Of a stretch of 64,000 bases of DNA, positions 28,334 to 36,380 are shown piece after piece (positions within the stretch are counted from its first letter, which is position 1; each line of letters begins with the position of its first letter). The stretch is from Aminobacter sp. HY435. Lineage in GTDB: Bacteria; Pseudomonadota; Alphaproteobacteria; Rhizobiales; Rhizobiaceae. The stretch is taken from the NCBI RefSeq assembly GCF_027568395.1, contig NZ_JANKZL010000005.1:370690-434689 (forward strand). The letters are read 5' to 3'. Made by a program: the position numbers and the translations under genes. Below the pieces are notes generated by a model, which did no database searches, was not told where the DNA came from, and worked only from the letters and a program-made list of their open reading frames with translations.

Positions 28334-29422
28334 TTGCGACAGTCGGGCATTCTTCCGGATCAGGACATCGCGGCTTTGTTTGCGTCGGGCGCGCTCAAGG
28401 CGCCGCCGCTCGATGCCGACCAGATCCAGCCGGCAAGCCTCGACCTGCGGCTCGGCGCTATCGCCTACCGCACGCGCGCCAGCTTCCTGCCCGGTCCGAA
28501 CTCTCTCGTCTCGGAAAAGCTCGACCGCCTCAAGCTGCATGAGATCGACCTGACCAATGGTGCGGTATTGGAGACGGGCTGCGTCTACATCGTGCCGCTG
28601 CTTGAGAGCCTGGCGCTGCCCCAAGAGATTTCGGCCTCGGCCAACCCCAAGAGCTCGACCGGTCGTCTCGATATCTTTACCCGCGTGATGACCGACCGCG
28701 GCCAGGAGTTCGACAAGATCCCCGCCGGCTATGCTGGCCCGCTCTATCTCGAAGTCAGCCCGCGCACCTTCCCGATCGTCGCGCGCAAGGGCTCGCGCCT
28801 GTCGCAGATCAGGTTCCGCACCGGCAATTCGTTGCTGAGCGAGACCGAGCTTCATGCCTTGCACCTGTCCGACCGTCTGGTGGCGATCGATCCGCCAAAC
28901 ATCTCCGGCGGCGGCATCGCCTTGTCGATCGACCTTGCCGGCGAAGTCGGCAGCATCGTCGGCTATCGCGGCAAGCACCACACCGGCCTCGTCGATGTCG
29001 ACAAGCGTGCCGCGCACGACGTCGTCGATTTCTGGGAGCCGATCTACAATCACGGTGCGGAGGAACTGGTGCTCGACCCCGACGAGTTCTACATCCTCGT
29101 CAGCCGTGAAGCGGTTCATGTCCCGCCGCTGTTTGCCGCCGAGATGACGCCGTTCGACCCGCTGGTCGGCGAATTCCGCGTCCACTACGCCGGCTTCTTC
29201 GATCCTGGATTCGGCCATTCCAGCGCCGGCGGCACCGGCAGCCGGGCCGTCCTCGAGGTGCGCAGCCATGAGGTGCCGTTCATCCTGGAGCATGGCCAGG
29301 TCGTCGGCCGGCTGGTCTACGAGCATATGCTGTCGCGCCCGCGCGCGCTCTATGGCACCGATCTCGGCTCGAACTATCAGGCCCAGGGGCTGAAGCTGTC
29401 CAAGCACTTCCGCATGACCTAG
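28334..29422 (+). CDS. dcd: 2'-deoxycytidine 5'-triphosphate deaminase, double-length form
   Basis: 362 residues from TTG 28334, chosen because GAGGAG lies at 28320-28325 at proper spacing; GTG 28325 is too close to it. It carries two dUTPase/DCD-like modules. The first includes QIQPASLDLRLG near residue 30 and ANPKSSTGRLDIFTRV near 105. The second includes HYAGFFDPGFG near 290 and AVLEVRSHEVPFILEHGQ, the DPGFxG...LE pattern of dCTP deaminases. Ordinary Dcd has about 190 residues, so this looks like a fused tandem pair, a known rhizobial variant. It converts dCTP to dUTP on the way to dTTP. Confidence 0.85.
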   Translation: MRQSGILPDQDIAALFASGALKAPPLDADQIQPASLDLRLGAIAYRTRASFLPGPNSLVSEKLDRLKLHEIDLTNGAVLETGCVYIVPLLESLALPQEISASANPKSSTGRLDIFTRVMTDRGQEFDKIPAGYAGPLYLEVSPRTFPIVARKGSRLSQIRFRTGNSLLSETELHALHLSDRLVAIDPPNISGGGIALSIDLAGEVGSIVGYRGKHHTGLVDVDKRAAHDVVDFWEPIYNHGAEELVLDPDEFYILVSREAVHVPPLFAAEMTPFDPLVGEFRVHYAGFFDPGFGHSSAGGTGSRAVLEVRSHEVPFILEHGQVVGRLVYEHMLSRPRALYGTDLGSNYQAQGLKLSKHFRMT

Positions 29423-29525
29423 GGTCAGCGCTCTCCAGTCTTTAGTCTGCTTGTCCATTCCCCGGCGCTGTGATTGGCTGAGGGGAGGGACGCTCGGAAA
29501 GAGCGCCCGACAAATGGAGAGGACT

Positions 29526-30305
29526 ATGCAGATTTCCAGGAAATTCGCAGTCTCGGCCGCGATGGCTATGCTCATGTTCGCCGCCGGGGGCGCCGGAGCG
29601 CAGGAGGGCGGCAAGCTCAAGATCGGCACCGAAGGCGCCTACCCGCCCTTCAACAGCCTGACCGCCGACGGCAAGCTGATCGGCTTCGATATCGATATCG
29701 CCAACGCCCTGTGCGCTCAGATGAAGGTCGAGTGCGAGTTCGTCACCCAGGACTGGGACGGCATCATTCCGGCCTTGCAAGGTGGCAAGTTCGACGCCCT
29801 GGTGGCGTCGATGACCATCACCGACGAGCGCAAGCAGCAGGTTGATTTCACCAACAAGTACTACACCACGCCGCTGGCCCTGGTGGCGCTCAAGGATTCG
29901 ACCTTGGCCTCGCCCGAACCGGACGCGCTCAAGGGCAAGGCTGTCGGCGCCCAGGCATCGACGACCCAGAGCATCTATGCCGAGGACAAGTACGCCAAGG
30001 CCGGCGCCGACGTGAAGCTCTACCCGACCCAGGATGAGGCGATGGCCGACCTGACCAACGGCCGTCTCGATGCAGTCGTTTCGGACAAGTTCGTGCTGGT
30101 CGACTGGCTGAAGACCACCGGGCAGGATTGCTGCAAGCTGGTTGGCGATCTGAAAGGCACCGAGTCGCTGACCGGTATCGCCGTGCGCAAGGGCGACCCG
30201 CTGCGCGAAAAGCTGAACGCGGCGATCGACGCCATCGTCAAGGATGGCACCTACGCCAAGATCAACGCCAAGTATTTCGATTTCGACATCTACGGCGACG
30301 ACTGA
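29526..30305 (+). CDS. Amino-acid ABC transporter substrate-binding protein (orphan)
   Basis: 259 residues. The signal peptide MQISRKFAVSAAMAMLMFAAG is cleaved near AQEGG. The mature SBP family 3 domain shows GTEGAYPPFNSLTADGKLIGF, DWDGIIPALQGGKFDAL, MTITDERKQQVDFTN and the DLTNGRLDAVVSD segment, the pattern of basic or polar amino-acid binders. GGAGAGG upstream fits ATG 29526. No permease or ATPase genes are adjacent and a strong terminator follows, so it must serve a transporter encoded elsewhere. Confidence 0.88.
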   Translation: MQISRKFAVSAAMAMLMFAAGGAGAQEGGKLKIGTEGAYPPFNSLTADGKLIGFDIDIANALCAQMKVECEFVTQDWDGIIPALQGGKFDALVASMTITDERKQQVDFTNKYYTTPLALVALKDSTLASPEPDALKGKAVGAQASTTQSIYAEDKYAKAGADVKLYPTQDEAMADLTNGRLDAVVSDKFVLVDWLKTTGQDCCKLVGDLKGTESLTGIAVRKGDPLREKLNAAIDAIVKDGTYAKINAKYFDFDIYGDD

Positions 30306-30339
30306 GGCGGCTCATAGCCACCGCTGCAAAGTGAAACAG

Positions 30340-30371
30340 AACAGGCCGGACTTTGCCAAGTCCGGCCTGTT
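30340..30371 (+). terminator. Intrinsic terminator after the amino-acid binding protein
   Basis: A perfect 14-base stem (AACAGGCCGGACTT with AAGTCCGGCCTGTT) around a TGCC loop, then TTGCG. It also lies immediately before the fkbM stop codon, so it serves the convergent pair. Confidence 0.9.
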
Positions 30372-30376
30372 TTGCG

Positions 30377-31060
30377 TCAGGGACGCTTGCGATACCAGGC
30401 ATCCCACTGCGACCACAGCCGATGGACCCTCTGATAGCCGCGCGCCTTCATAAGCTTGTCGATCTGCCGTTGCGCCTTGGTGAAATTGTGTTCGATTGCA
30501 AACAGGCGGACGTCGTGGCGGTCGAAATCGAACCCGGCGAGAATGTCGGGCTCACTTCCTTCTGTGTCGATGCTGATGAAGTCGATAACTTCAGGAGCCT
30601 GATACCGGGCCAGCAGGTCGTTCAAGCTGATCGTTTTCTGCGTGACCTTGATGTGCGCTGCTCGAGCTGTCGCATGGCGGTCGCCATGTTCAAACTGCTG
30701 CATCGTTGACAATTCGGGAGCGTCTGGAACGAACAGCATGGTCACCGCTTCGCCGGTCGTTCCGCCGACCGGAAGCGTGCAGAGCGGTGCGCGGCGCCGG
30801 GTCACGATGGGCTCAACCATTACGGGATTGGGCTCCGCGAGGACGCCGCTCCAGCCCATCTGTTCAAGCAGGTAGGTGTTTGACAGCCCGACGCCGTCGC
30901 AAGCGCCAACCTCGACGAAATAGCCATCGGTCTTGCCGCTCGTTTCGGCGACAACCCAAAGATCTTGCTGAAGCTGCGAGTAGCTCTGGTGGCCCTTCTG
31001 TTGCGTGATGAATGCAGGAGGGAAGGCCGCCCGCAGCCATCTCTTGAGCTTTCGTCTCAA
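30377..31060 (-). CDS. FkbM family methyltransferase
   Basis: 227 residues from TTG 31060, supported by GGGAGAGG 6 bases upstream. The frame is open back to 31333, but that would read through the tRNA-Gly gene, so the longer start is wrong. SAM-binding motif I is YFVEVGACDGVGLSN near residue 45, then GVLAEPNP near 68. The FkbM signature DFISIDTEGSEPDILAGF lies near 158-175. These enzymes O-methylate sugars or small molecules. Beside two glycosyltransferases and UDP-xylose synthase, methylation of a surface glycan is likely. Confidence 0.82.
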   Translation of the reverse strand: MRRKLKRWLRAAFPPAFITQQKGHQSYSQLQQDLWVVAETSGKTDGYFVEVGACDGVGLSNTYLLEQMGWSGVLAEPNPVMVEPIVTRRRAPLCTLPVGGTTGEAVTMLFVPDAPELSTMQQFEHGDRHATARAAHIKVTQKTISLNDLLARYQAPEVIDFISIDTEGSEPDILAGFDFDRHDVRLFAIEHNFTKAQRQIDKLMKARGYQRVHRLWSQWDAWYRKRP

Positions 31061-31222
31061 CGCGCACCTCTCCCGAATGTCGCTGACAACACCAACACCA
31101 CCAGTCGCGCAGGAAAACAATGGCGAAAGTGGCTTTGGCTGGTCGTCTGGTGGACTGAGTGCAAATGGTCGCCGAATACGCGGCGCATCGCCGGCGTTGG
31201 CCAGTTTCCAGGGTGTCGTGGC

Positions 31223-31296
31223 TGGAGCGGGTAGCGGGAATCGAACCCGCGCGTTCAGCTTGGGAAGCTGACAGGCTACCATTACATCATACCCGC
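31223..31296 (-). tRNA. tRNA-Gly (anticodon CCC)
   Basis: On the minus strand the 7-base acceptor GCGGGTA pairs with TACCCGC. The D arm is GATGTAATGGTAGC-like. The anticodon stem TCAGC/GCTGA encloses the loop TTCCCAA, giving anticodon CCC. The T arm contains GGTTCGATTCC, and CCA is encoded at the 3' end. It reads GGG glycine codons. It sits between fkbM and the GT2 pair, all on the same strand. Confidence 0.95.
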
Positions 31297-31356
31297 GCGG
31301 CACTTGGTTAGCATCAGGAATGCGGCTCGGCAATCGGGAAACGGCTTGGGTAACCG

Positions 31357-32487
31357 TTAGAGTTCGAACCGTGCAAGCACTCGGTTCGACTGTGAACTTT
31401 GCCTGGCGGCGGCGGTTGCCGGCAACTGCGCCGCGAAAGACCTGAAGGCTTTCGGACCCATTCGGATGCTGAGCTCTTGCTCTGTCCTTGCGCGGCCGCA
31501 GGCGTCAGACAGGCGATCATAGTGCAGCGCGAGAATCTGCTGGACAGCCGGGGTTGTGAAGTAGGCCTGCCTGCCCAGGCCATCGGGGTATGCGGGGGCG
31601 TCCATGAGCGTCCAGAACGTGTCGCCGTGCGATTGCATGAACTCGTCGGCGCGCGAGACAAGTGTGAGCGTGATCTCTCTCCGCCTGACAATCGAGCGGT
31701 TGTGGCCCGAGACGGTCGTGGTTCTAAGCGTAGGAAAGGTAGGAATTGCTCCGTGGCGGTTGTTGCCGTGGATCCTGTAGGCGGAGAGAGGAATATCTAT
31801 GCATGCCGATCCACCCAGGGCGTGTGCAAAAGGCGCAAAGTAGTTGTCGGTGGACGCCTCGTACGGACGACCGTCGAAACGCGGACTGATCTTTCTCAGG
31901 ACTGAAGTTGCGTACATGTTCGCGGTGCCTGGCGACCAATGCCAGCCGGTTGTGGCCCGTGCGATAAATGTGGTCTGCTTCTCGAGCAGATGTTGCTCGT
32001 CCTGGCCAAGAATTGCGGTGGTGAAATCCAGGCTTGTGGGCTCCGATTGCGGCGTGGTCCGAAGAAACGGCGCGAAGCCAGGAGAAATCGGGCGCCCTTC
32101 GCTGTCGATTTCCAGGACGGCGCTGGATGTCAGCGCGACCGGCAAGTGGGACGCGGAATGTAGCTGTGCGTGATGGGACGCATAGCCCTTGAACAGGACG
32201 TCATCTGAGTCGACTATCGAAACAAGATCCCCGTCAAGAACATCGAGGACGCTGAGAAAGGCGCCCATCTGGTTCAGATTTTCACCGTGGAACACCAGAT
32301 GAAAGCGGTCGTCCAGGGATGGCTCGTTCCTGATGATCTCTCGACTGTCATCCGAGGAATTGTTGTCTAATATGTAACATTCGAAATTCCCGTAGTCTTG
32401 GAATGCGATGCTTCGGATGGCATCCGCGACGTATTTCCCGTAGTTGTAGTTGATAAGAACGAAGCTTATTTTTGGAGAAATTTTCAT
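31357..32487 (-). CDS. Glycosyltransferase family 2 (paralogue A)
   Basis: 376 residues. N-terminal GT-A fold: ISFVLINYNYGKYVADAI near residue 7-24, ILDNNSSDDSREII near 39, and the nucleotide/metal-binding DSDD in SIVDSDDVLF near 90. A second region carries PGTANMYATSVLRK near 190 and YRIHGNNRHG near 240. It probably adds a sugar to a surface glycan; donor and acceptor are unknown. Its start overlaps the stop of the upstream GT2 gene in an ATGA, so the two are translationally coupled. It is clearly homologous to that neighbour over most of its length. Codon use is less GC-rich than the core genes around it. Confidence 0.85.
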   Translation of the reverse strand: MKISPKISFVLINYNYGKYVADAIRSIAFQDYGNFECYILDNNSSDDSREIIRNEPSLDDRFHLVFHGENLNQMGAFLSVLDVLDGDLVSIVDSDDVLFKGYASHHAQLHSASHLPVALTSSAVLEIDSEGRPISPGFAPFLRTTPQSEPTSLDFTTAILGQDEQHLLEKQTTFIARATTGWHWSPGTANMYATSVLRKISPRFDGRPYEASTDNYFAPFAHALGGSACIDIPLSAYRIHGNNRHGAIPTFPTLRTTTVSGHNRSIVRRREITLTLVSRADEFMQSHGDTFWTLMDAPAYPDGLGRQAYFTTPAVQQILALHYDRLSDACGRARTEQELSIRMGPKAFRSFAAQLPATAAARQSSQSNRVLARFEL

Positions 32488-33803
32488 CTCCGTTTGCGCA
32501 GGCGTCGAATTTCGTAGCGCATCAGCCTGGTCGCCAGTCGAAGTCTGTGGCGCAGCGTCGGCTTTTCATTGCAGCCGGACTGCAGGATCCGGTGTGCCTG
32601 CCAGCCGGAAAAGCGTGCCGTTACTTCTCGGCAGAAGACACGTTCGTCAAAATGAGTTCCCAGCGTCGGCGCATGCTGCAGGAACAGTTTGAATAGATCC
32701 TGATTTCGATAGTAATCCCGCAGGCGGTTGGATTCGATCCTGGTGATTTGGTCTATCACATCCCAAAATTTCTCCCCAAGGACCCAAGAGAATTTTTCTG
32801 TATTGGACAGGAGGAAATCAATGTCTGTCAGAGTGGCTTCGCGCGCTTTCTGGTCATATGCGCTCGTCCCCGATCGAAGCGAGGGAAAATTCTCGCGGGT
32901 CGAGAAATAGTTGGCCGTATGAAGTCGATAACCTGACAGCGTCATCGCAATCAGGGCGCTTCCGGCGAAGCCGTGGCACAAGAAATTGAAGTACCCGTCA
33001 GCGGAGCGCATGTGAGGCGCAGCGTTGCTGTCGCCACGTTGTGCCAGTTTGAGCATGGAAGCTCGGTACATGTTCGCCGTACCAGGTCCCCAAAGCCATC
33101 CCTTGATCCACCTTGGAGCCGTTGCCACATTCGCGCAAAGCATGTCGTAGGCGTTCGGCGCTATCGTCGGCACTCTCAACACGCTTTGTTCCTTGCGCAG
33201 GCCGGGCGTCAGGTTGTCGCGAGAAATGTCGACATACATCGTCGCCGAAGCCAGCGTGTTGCCCTGGGCGTCCATTTCCGCGACATTGCTTGATGTGAAC
33301 GCCACATTTCGAGGCAACGCCATGTGCGCTTGCACATGCGTCGACGCGTAGTTGTCGAACAACACGTCGTCGGCATCGACGAATGTGACAAAGCCGCCCT
33401 TTATCTTACCCAAGGACCAGAGCGCCGCACCCAGTTGGCCGAGGTTGTGCGGCAGCGTTTCGACGGTGAAGCGGGCGTCACCGGCTACGTGTTTGGCAAT
33501 GACCTCGCCACTTCCATCGGTTGAGCCGTTGTCGATGACCAGACATTCGAAATGCGGATAGTCCTGGCGCCGGATGGAATCGAGGGCGGCGCCAACATAT
33601 TTCGCATAGTTCCAACAGATCACGACGAAGCTGACGAGTGGCGGCGCAATCATCCCGCCGCTCAGGTCCCCGACGCCGCGACCGCCAATGGTGAAATCGG
33701 GCAATATGCCAGCTGCCTTGCGGGGCGTCTTTTGCATGATCGCCTGTTGTTCGTCCTGCCGGGGCAGGTCGTGCTTCAACGTTTCGTCATCAGTACATTT
33801 CAT
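32484..33803 (-). CDS. Glycosyltransferase family 2 (paralogue B)
   Basis: 439 residues from ATG 33803 (a second ATG 22 codons in is possible). After about 50 extra N-terminal residues comes the GT-A domain: VSFVVICWNYAKYVGAAL near 57, VIDNGSTDGSGEVI near 90, and DADD in TFVDADDVLFDNYAS near 140. PGTANMYRASMLKL lies near 240 and YRLHTANYFSTRENFPSLR near 290. A strongly basic C-terminus (LRRLRKRR) could hold it to the membrane. It shares several matching blocks in the same order with the downstream GT2, indicating tandem duplication. It is divergent from the UDP-xylose synthase gene. Confidence 0.85.
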   Translation of the reverse strand: MKCTDDETLKHDLPRQDEQQAIMQKTPRKAAGILPDFTIGGRGVGDLSGGMIAPPLVSFVVICWNYAKYVGAALDSIRRQDYPHFECLVIDNGSTDGSGEVIAKHVAGDARFTVETLPHNLGQLGAALWSLGKIKGGFVTFVDADDVLFDNYASTHVQAHMALPRNVAFTSSNVAEMDAQGNTLASATMYVDISRDNLTPGLRKEQSVLRVPTIAPNAYDMLCANVATAPRWIKGWLWGPGTANMYRASMLKLAQRGDSNAAPHMRSADGYFNFLCHGFAGSALIAMTLSGYRLHTANYFSTRENFPSLRSGTSAYDQKAREATLTDIDFLLSNTEKFSWVLGEKFWDVIDQITRIESNRLRDYYRNQDLFKLFLQHAPTLGTHFDERVFCREVTARFSGWQAHRILQSGCNEKPTLRHRLRLATRLMRYEIRRLRKRR

Positions 33804-33909
33804 TCGGCTCTACCTATTGGCGAATGAATGATGGACAGATACAACCATAAAATACAAGGTCCGCTGCCCCGGAATCAGACTATTGTTGACGAGAAAGCAT
33901 GAGGACGGG

Positions 33910-34878
33910 ATGGGTGAAGAAAAGCGGGTACTTGTTACCGGGGGAGCCGGTTTCGTCGGTTCCCATTTGTGCGAGCGGCTCCTGAGCAGTGGAGCCAGGG
34001 TCCTTTGCCTCGACAATTTCTATACCGGGAGCGCGGCCAACGTAGCTCATCTCAGGCAGCATCCTGGCTTCCAGTTGATGGAGCACGACGTTTGTGTGCC
34101 CATCTCGGTCGAGGTCGACGAGATTTACAATCTGGCCTGCCCCGCCTCGCCCGTGCACTACCAGCGCGAGCCGGTGCAGACGACGCGAACCAGCGTGCTC
34201 GGCGCGCTCAACATGCTCGAACTCGCCAACCGCCAGGGTGCCAAGATCCTTCAGGCGTCGACCTCGGAAGTCTATGGCGATCCGGCAGTCCATCCGCAGC
34301 CGGAGAGTTACTGGGGCAATGTCAATCCCGTCGGCCCGCGCTCCTGCTACGACGAAGGCAAGCGCTGCGCCGAAACGCTGTTCTTCGACTACCGGCGGCA
34401 ATACGGTCTCGGAATCAAGGTGGCGCGTATTTTCAATACCTATGGGCCGCGGATGCAGCCGGACGACGGCCGCGTGGTATCGAATTTCATCGTTCAGGCA
34501 CTGCGCGGCGACGGTATTTCGATCTTCGGCGACGGAAGCCAGACGCGGTCGTTTTGTTATGTCGACGACCTGGTCGACGGCCTCATCAGGCTGATGGCCA
34601 CGCCGGATTCGATGACCGGTCCGGTCAATCTCGGCAATCCGACGGAATTTTCGATGCTCGAACTTGCCCAGGAGGTGCTGCAGGCAACAGGCAGCAAGTC
34701 GGCTATTGCCTATCTGCCCTTGCCGGTCGACGATCCGAGGCAGAGGAAGCCCGATATCGCCTTGGCGCGTTCACTGGGCTGGCAGCCGACCACGGCATTG
34801 CGGACGGGACTGCGGCTTACGATAGCGCACTTTGAAGGCCAAGATTTAGCCACGCCTCGGCTCCGGAACTGTGCTTGA
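33910..34878 (+). CDS. UDP-glucuronate decarboxylase (UDP-xylose synthase)
   Basis: 322 residues from ATG 33910 (TTG 33883 is an alternative without a ribosome site). Extended SDR: Rossmann [10 protein letters not shown] at residues 10-19, then [28 protein letters not shown], and the catalytic Tyr147 and Lys151 in SCYDEGKR. The phrase [17 protein letters not shown] followed by [10 protein letters not shown] is diagnostic for UXS rather than for GalE or RmlB. It converts UDP-glucuronate to UDP-xylose. It is the only sugar-nucleotide enzyme inside this glycan block, so xylose may be a component of the product. Confidence 0.87.
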   Translation: MGEEKRVLVTGGAGFVGSHLCERLLSSGARVLCLDNFYTGSAANVAHLRQHPGFQLMEHDVCVPISVEVDEIYNLACPASPVHYQREPVQTTRTSVLGALNMLELANRQGAKILQASTSEVYGDPAVHPQPESYWGNVNPVGPRSCYDEGKRCAETLFFDYRRQYGLGIKVARIFNTYGPRMQPDDGRVVSNFIVQALRGDGISIFGDGSQTRSFCYVDDLVDGLIRLMATPDSMTGPVNLGNPTEFSMLELAQEVLQATGSKSAIAYLPLPVDDPRQRKPDIALARSLGWQPTTALRTGLRLTIAHFEGQDLATPRLRNCA

Positions 34879-34993
34879 CGTAGGGACTGTGGCTTGGAGG
34901 GCATCCACGCCTGGCGGGTTAGTGAGGAGGTTTCCTTTTTTAGCTAAATAGAATATCCGCAACATCGGAAATGTTTGTCAGCCACATTCCGCC

Positions 34994-35788
34994 ATGCTGA
35001 CAACGGGAAATATGTTGCTCAAGCCTGCTCCAGTCTATGCCCTGAACCTCGACCGTTCTGCCGATCGTTTTGCGTCGATTGTTGAAAGTGCAGCCGAATT
35101 CGGCATCGAGGTCACCCGAGTGCCTGCCGTTGACGGCAGGAAGCTGACAAAACGGCAAGAAGCCATCATCGACGTGAGGCATTTCGAGCGCGTGTGTGGC
35201 AAGCGGGCGCTGCCAACAGAGGTCGGTTGCTACCTAAGCCATTTGAAAGCGCTGGAATTGATAGCCGAGGGCGACCAGGACTTTGGCGTGATCGTCGAAG
35301 ACGACATCCGGTTCACGCAGGACTTCCCGGCTTTCGTCAACGATCTTGGACGGGTTCGCGGCTGGGACATGGTCAAGCTGACCTACCATCGGACGAGCGG
35401 CTATATGAAATACCTTGAGATGGACCAGAAGCGTTCGATCGGGCGCTGTTTGCATGGTCCTATCGGCAGCGGGGCAGCTTACGCAGTGACGCGTGAGGCG
35501 GCGCGGAAATTCTTGCAAAGCCTGCGCCCGATGGTTGTGCCAATCGATGTCGAGATGGAGCGCGGCTGGGCACACGGCCTTGCCGTTTTCAACGTTGACA
35601 AGCCGGTGGTGAGCTTCAGCCACGCTGCCAGCACGATCGTGACGGCGAAGAACGGCTACAAGCCGATGAAGTTTCCATTTTATCGCCGTCTCGGCACGCT
35701 GATGTATCGCACCGGCGAATATGTTCGCCGCGTCGCTTACGCACTGACGCCCGTGCCGCTGACGCGCGACAACGATGCCACACCTTGA
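34994..35788 (+). CDS. Glycosyltransferase family 25
   Basis: 264 residues from ATG 34994; ATG 35012 is an alternative and neither has a strong ribosome site. GT25 features are YALNLDRSADRF near residue 15, PTEVGCYLSHLKALE near 74-88, and the acidic GVIVEDDI near 98-105. FSHAASTIV lies near 210. GT25 enzymes add galactose or glucose to lipooligosaccharide or glycoproteins. It closes the glycan block after the UDP-xylose synthase. Base composition is somewhat lower in GC than in flanking housekeeping genes. Confidence 0.83.
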   Translation: MLTTGNMLLKPAPVYALNLDRSADRFASIVESAAEFGIEVTRVPAVDGRKLTKRQEAIIDVRHFERVCGKRALPTEVGCYLSHLKALELIAEGDQDFGVIVEDDIRFTQDFPAFVNDLGRVRGWDMVKLTYHRTSGYMKYLEMDQKRSIGRCLHGPIGSGAAYAVTREAARKFLQSLRPMVVPIDVEMERGWAHGLAVFNVDKPVVSFSHAASTIVTAKNGYKPMKFPFYRRLGTLMYRTGEYVRRVAYALTPVPLTRDNDATP

Positions 35789-35842
35789 AGCGCACATGGC
35801 AATAGCGATATCAGGGGGAGGCTAGAACAGCAGGAGATTGCC

Positions 35843-36106
35843 TTGAACGGAATTGCGCGCTTTCTCGGTGACTCCCCGCTTCGGGTTTTCATCAAGCTGC
35901 TGGTCATCTCGCTGCTCGTCGGCATCGTCATGAGCGCCTTTGGCTGGTCGCCCTACGATATCTTCTACGGCATCCGTAATTTCTTCCTCGACATCTGGCA
36001 CATGGGCTTCCGCGCTATCGACCGCTTCCTGGGCTACATCCTGCTCGGTGCGGCGATCGTCATCCCGGCGTTCATCATCCTCAGGCTGATGAGCTACCGC
36101 AAATAG
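35843..36106 (+). CDS. Small two-helix membrane protein (DUF6460 type)
   Basis: 87 residues from TTG 35843, with AGGAG at 35832-35836. Two hydrophobic helices, about residues 14-36 and 62-82, are separated by a segment containing GWSPYDIFYGIRNFF. I recognise it as a conserved small rhizobial membrane protein, sometimes mislabelled integrase. No function is known. It stands alone between the GT25 gene and the MATE gene. Confidence 0.72.
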   Translation: MNGIARFLGDSPLRVFIKLLVISLLVGIVMSAFGWSPYDIFYGIRNFFLDIWHMGFRAIDRFLGYILLGAAIVIPAFIILRLMSYRK

Positions 36107-36380
36107 CGTCAGGCGAATTCGGCGGCGGTCTCGAACAGGATTGCGCGACGCCGCGCCAGCGCTGGCATATCGGTGGAGTAGCTGCCGCAAGCCGTCGTCG
36201 CTGAGCGAACGCCGGCCAAGGTGGTCGTCGCGATGCGGATCGACGCCGGAGTCGCAGTCGGGGTGGCGGGCGATCTGAAGTGGGCTGAACCAGCTGGAGA
36301 TTTCGATTGGACGCACAGCCTGGACGGTTGCGCGCGAGCGCGAAACCGGGCCATTTGCCACGACGACGGAAAAGACCACG
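36107..36380. other. Gap before the MATE gene with no recognisable gene
   Basis: 274 bases. Several frames are open on both strands, including a minus-strand frame of 98 codons ending at 36109, but none has a good ribosome site or any family resemblance I can name. It may be the long upstream region of the MATE gene or a decayed gene. Confidence 0.4.

Noticed and set aside
30377..36106. Integrative element at tRNA-Gly
   Set aside because: No integrase, direct repeat of the tRNA end or transfer gene was found. Only a variable glycan block is suggested. The small DUF6460 gene is sometimes called integrase, but it is an 87-residue membrane protein.
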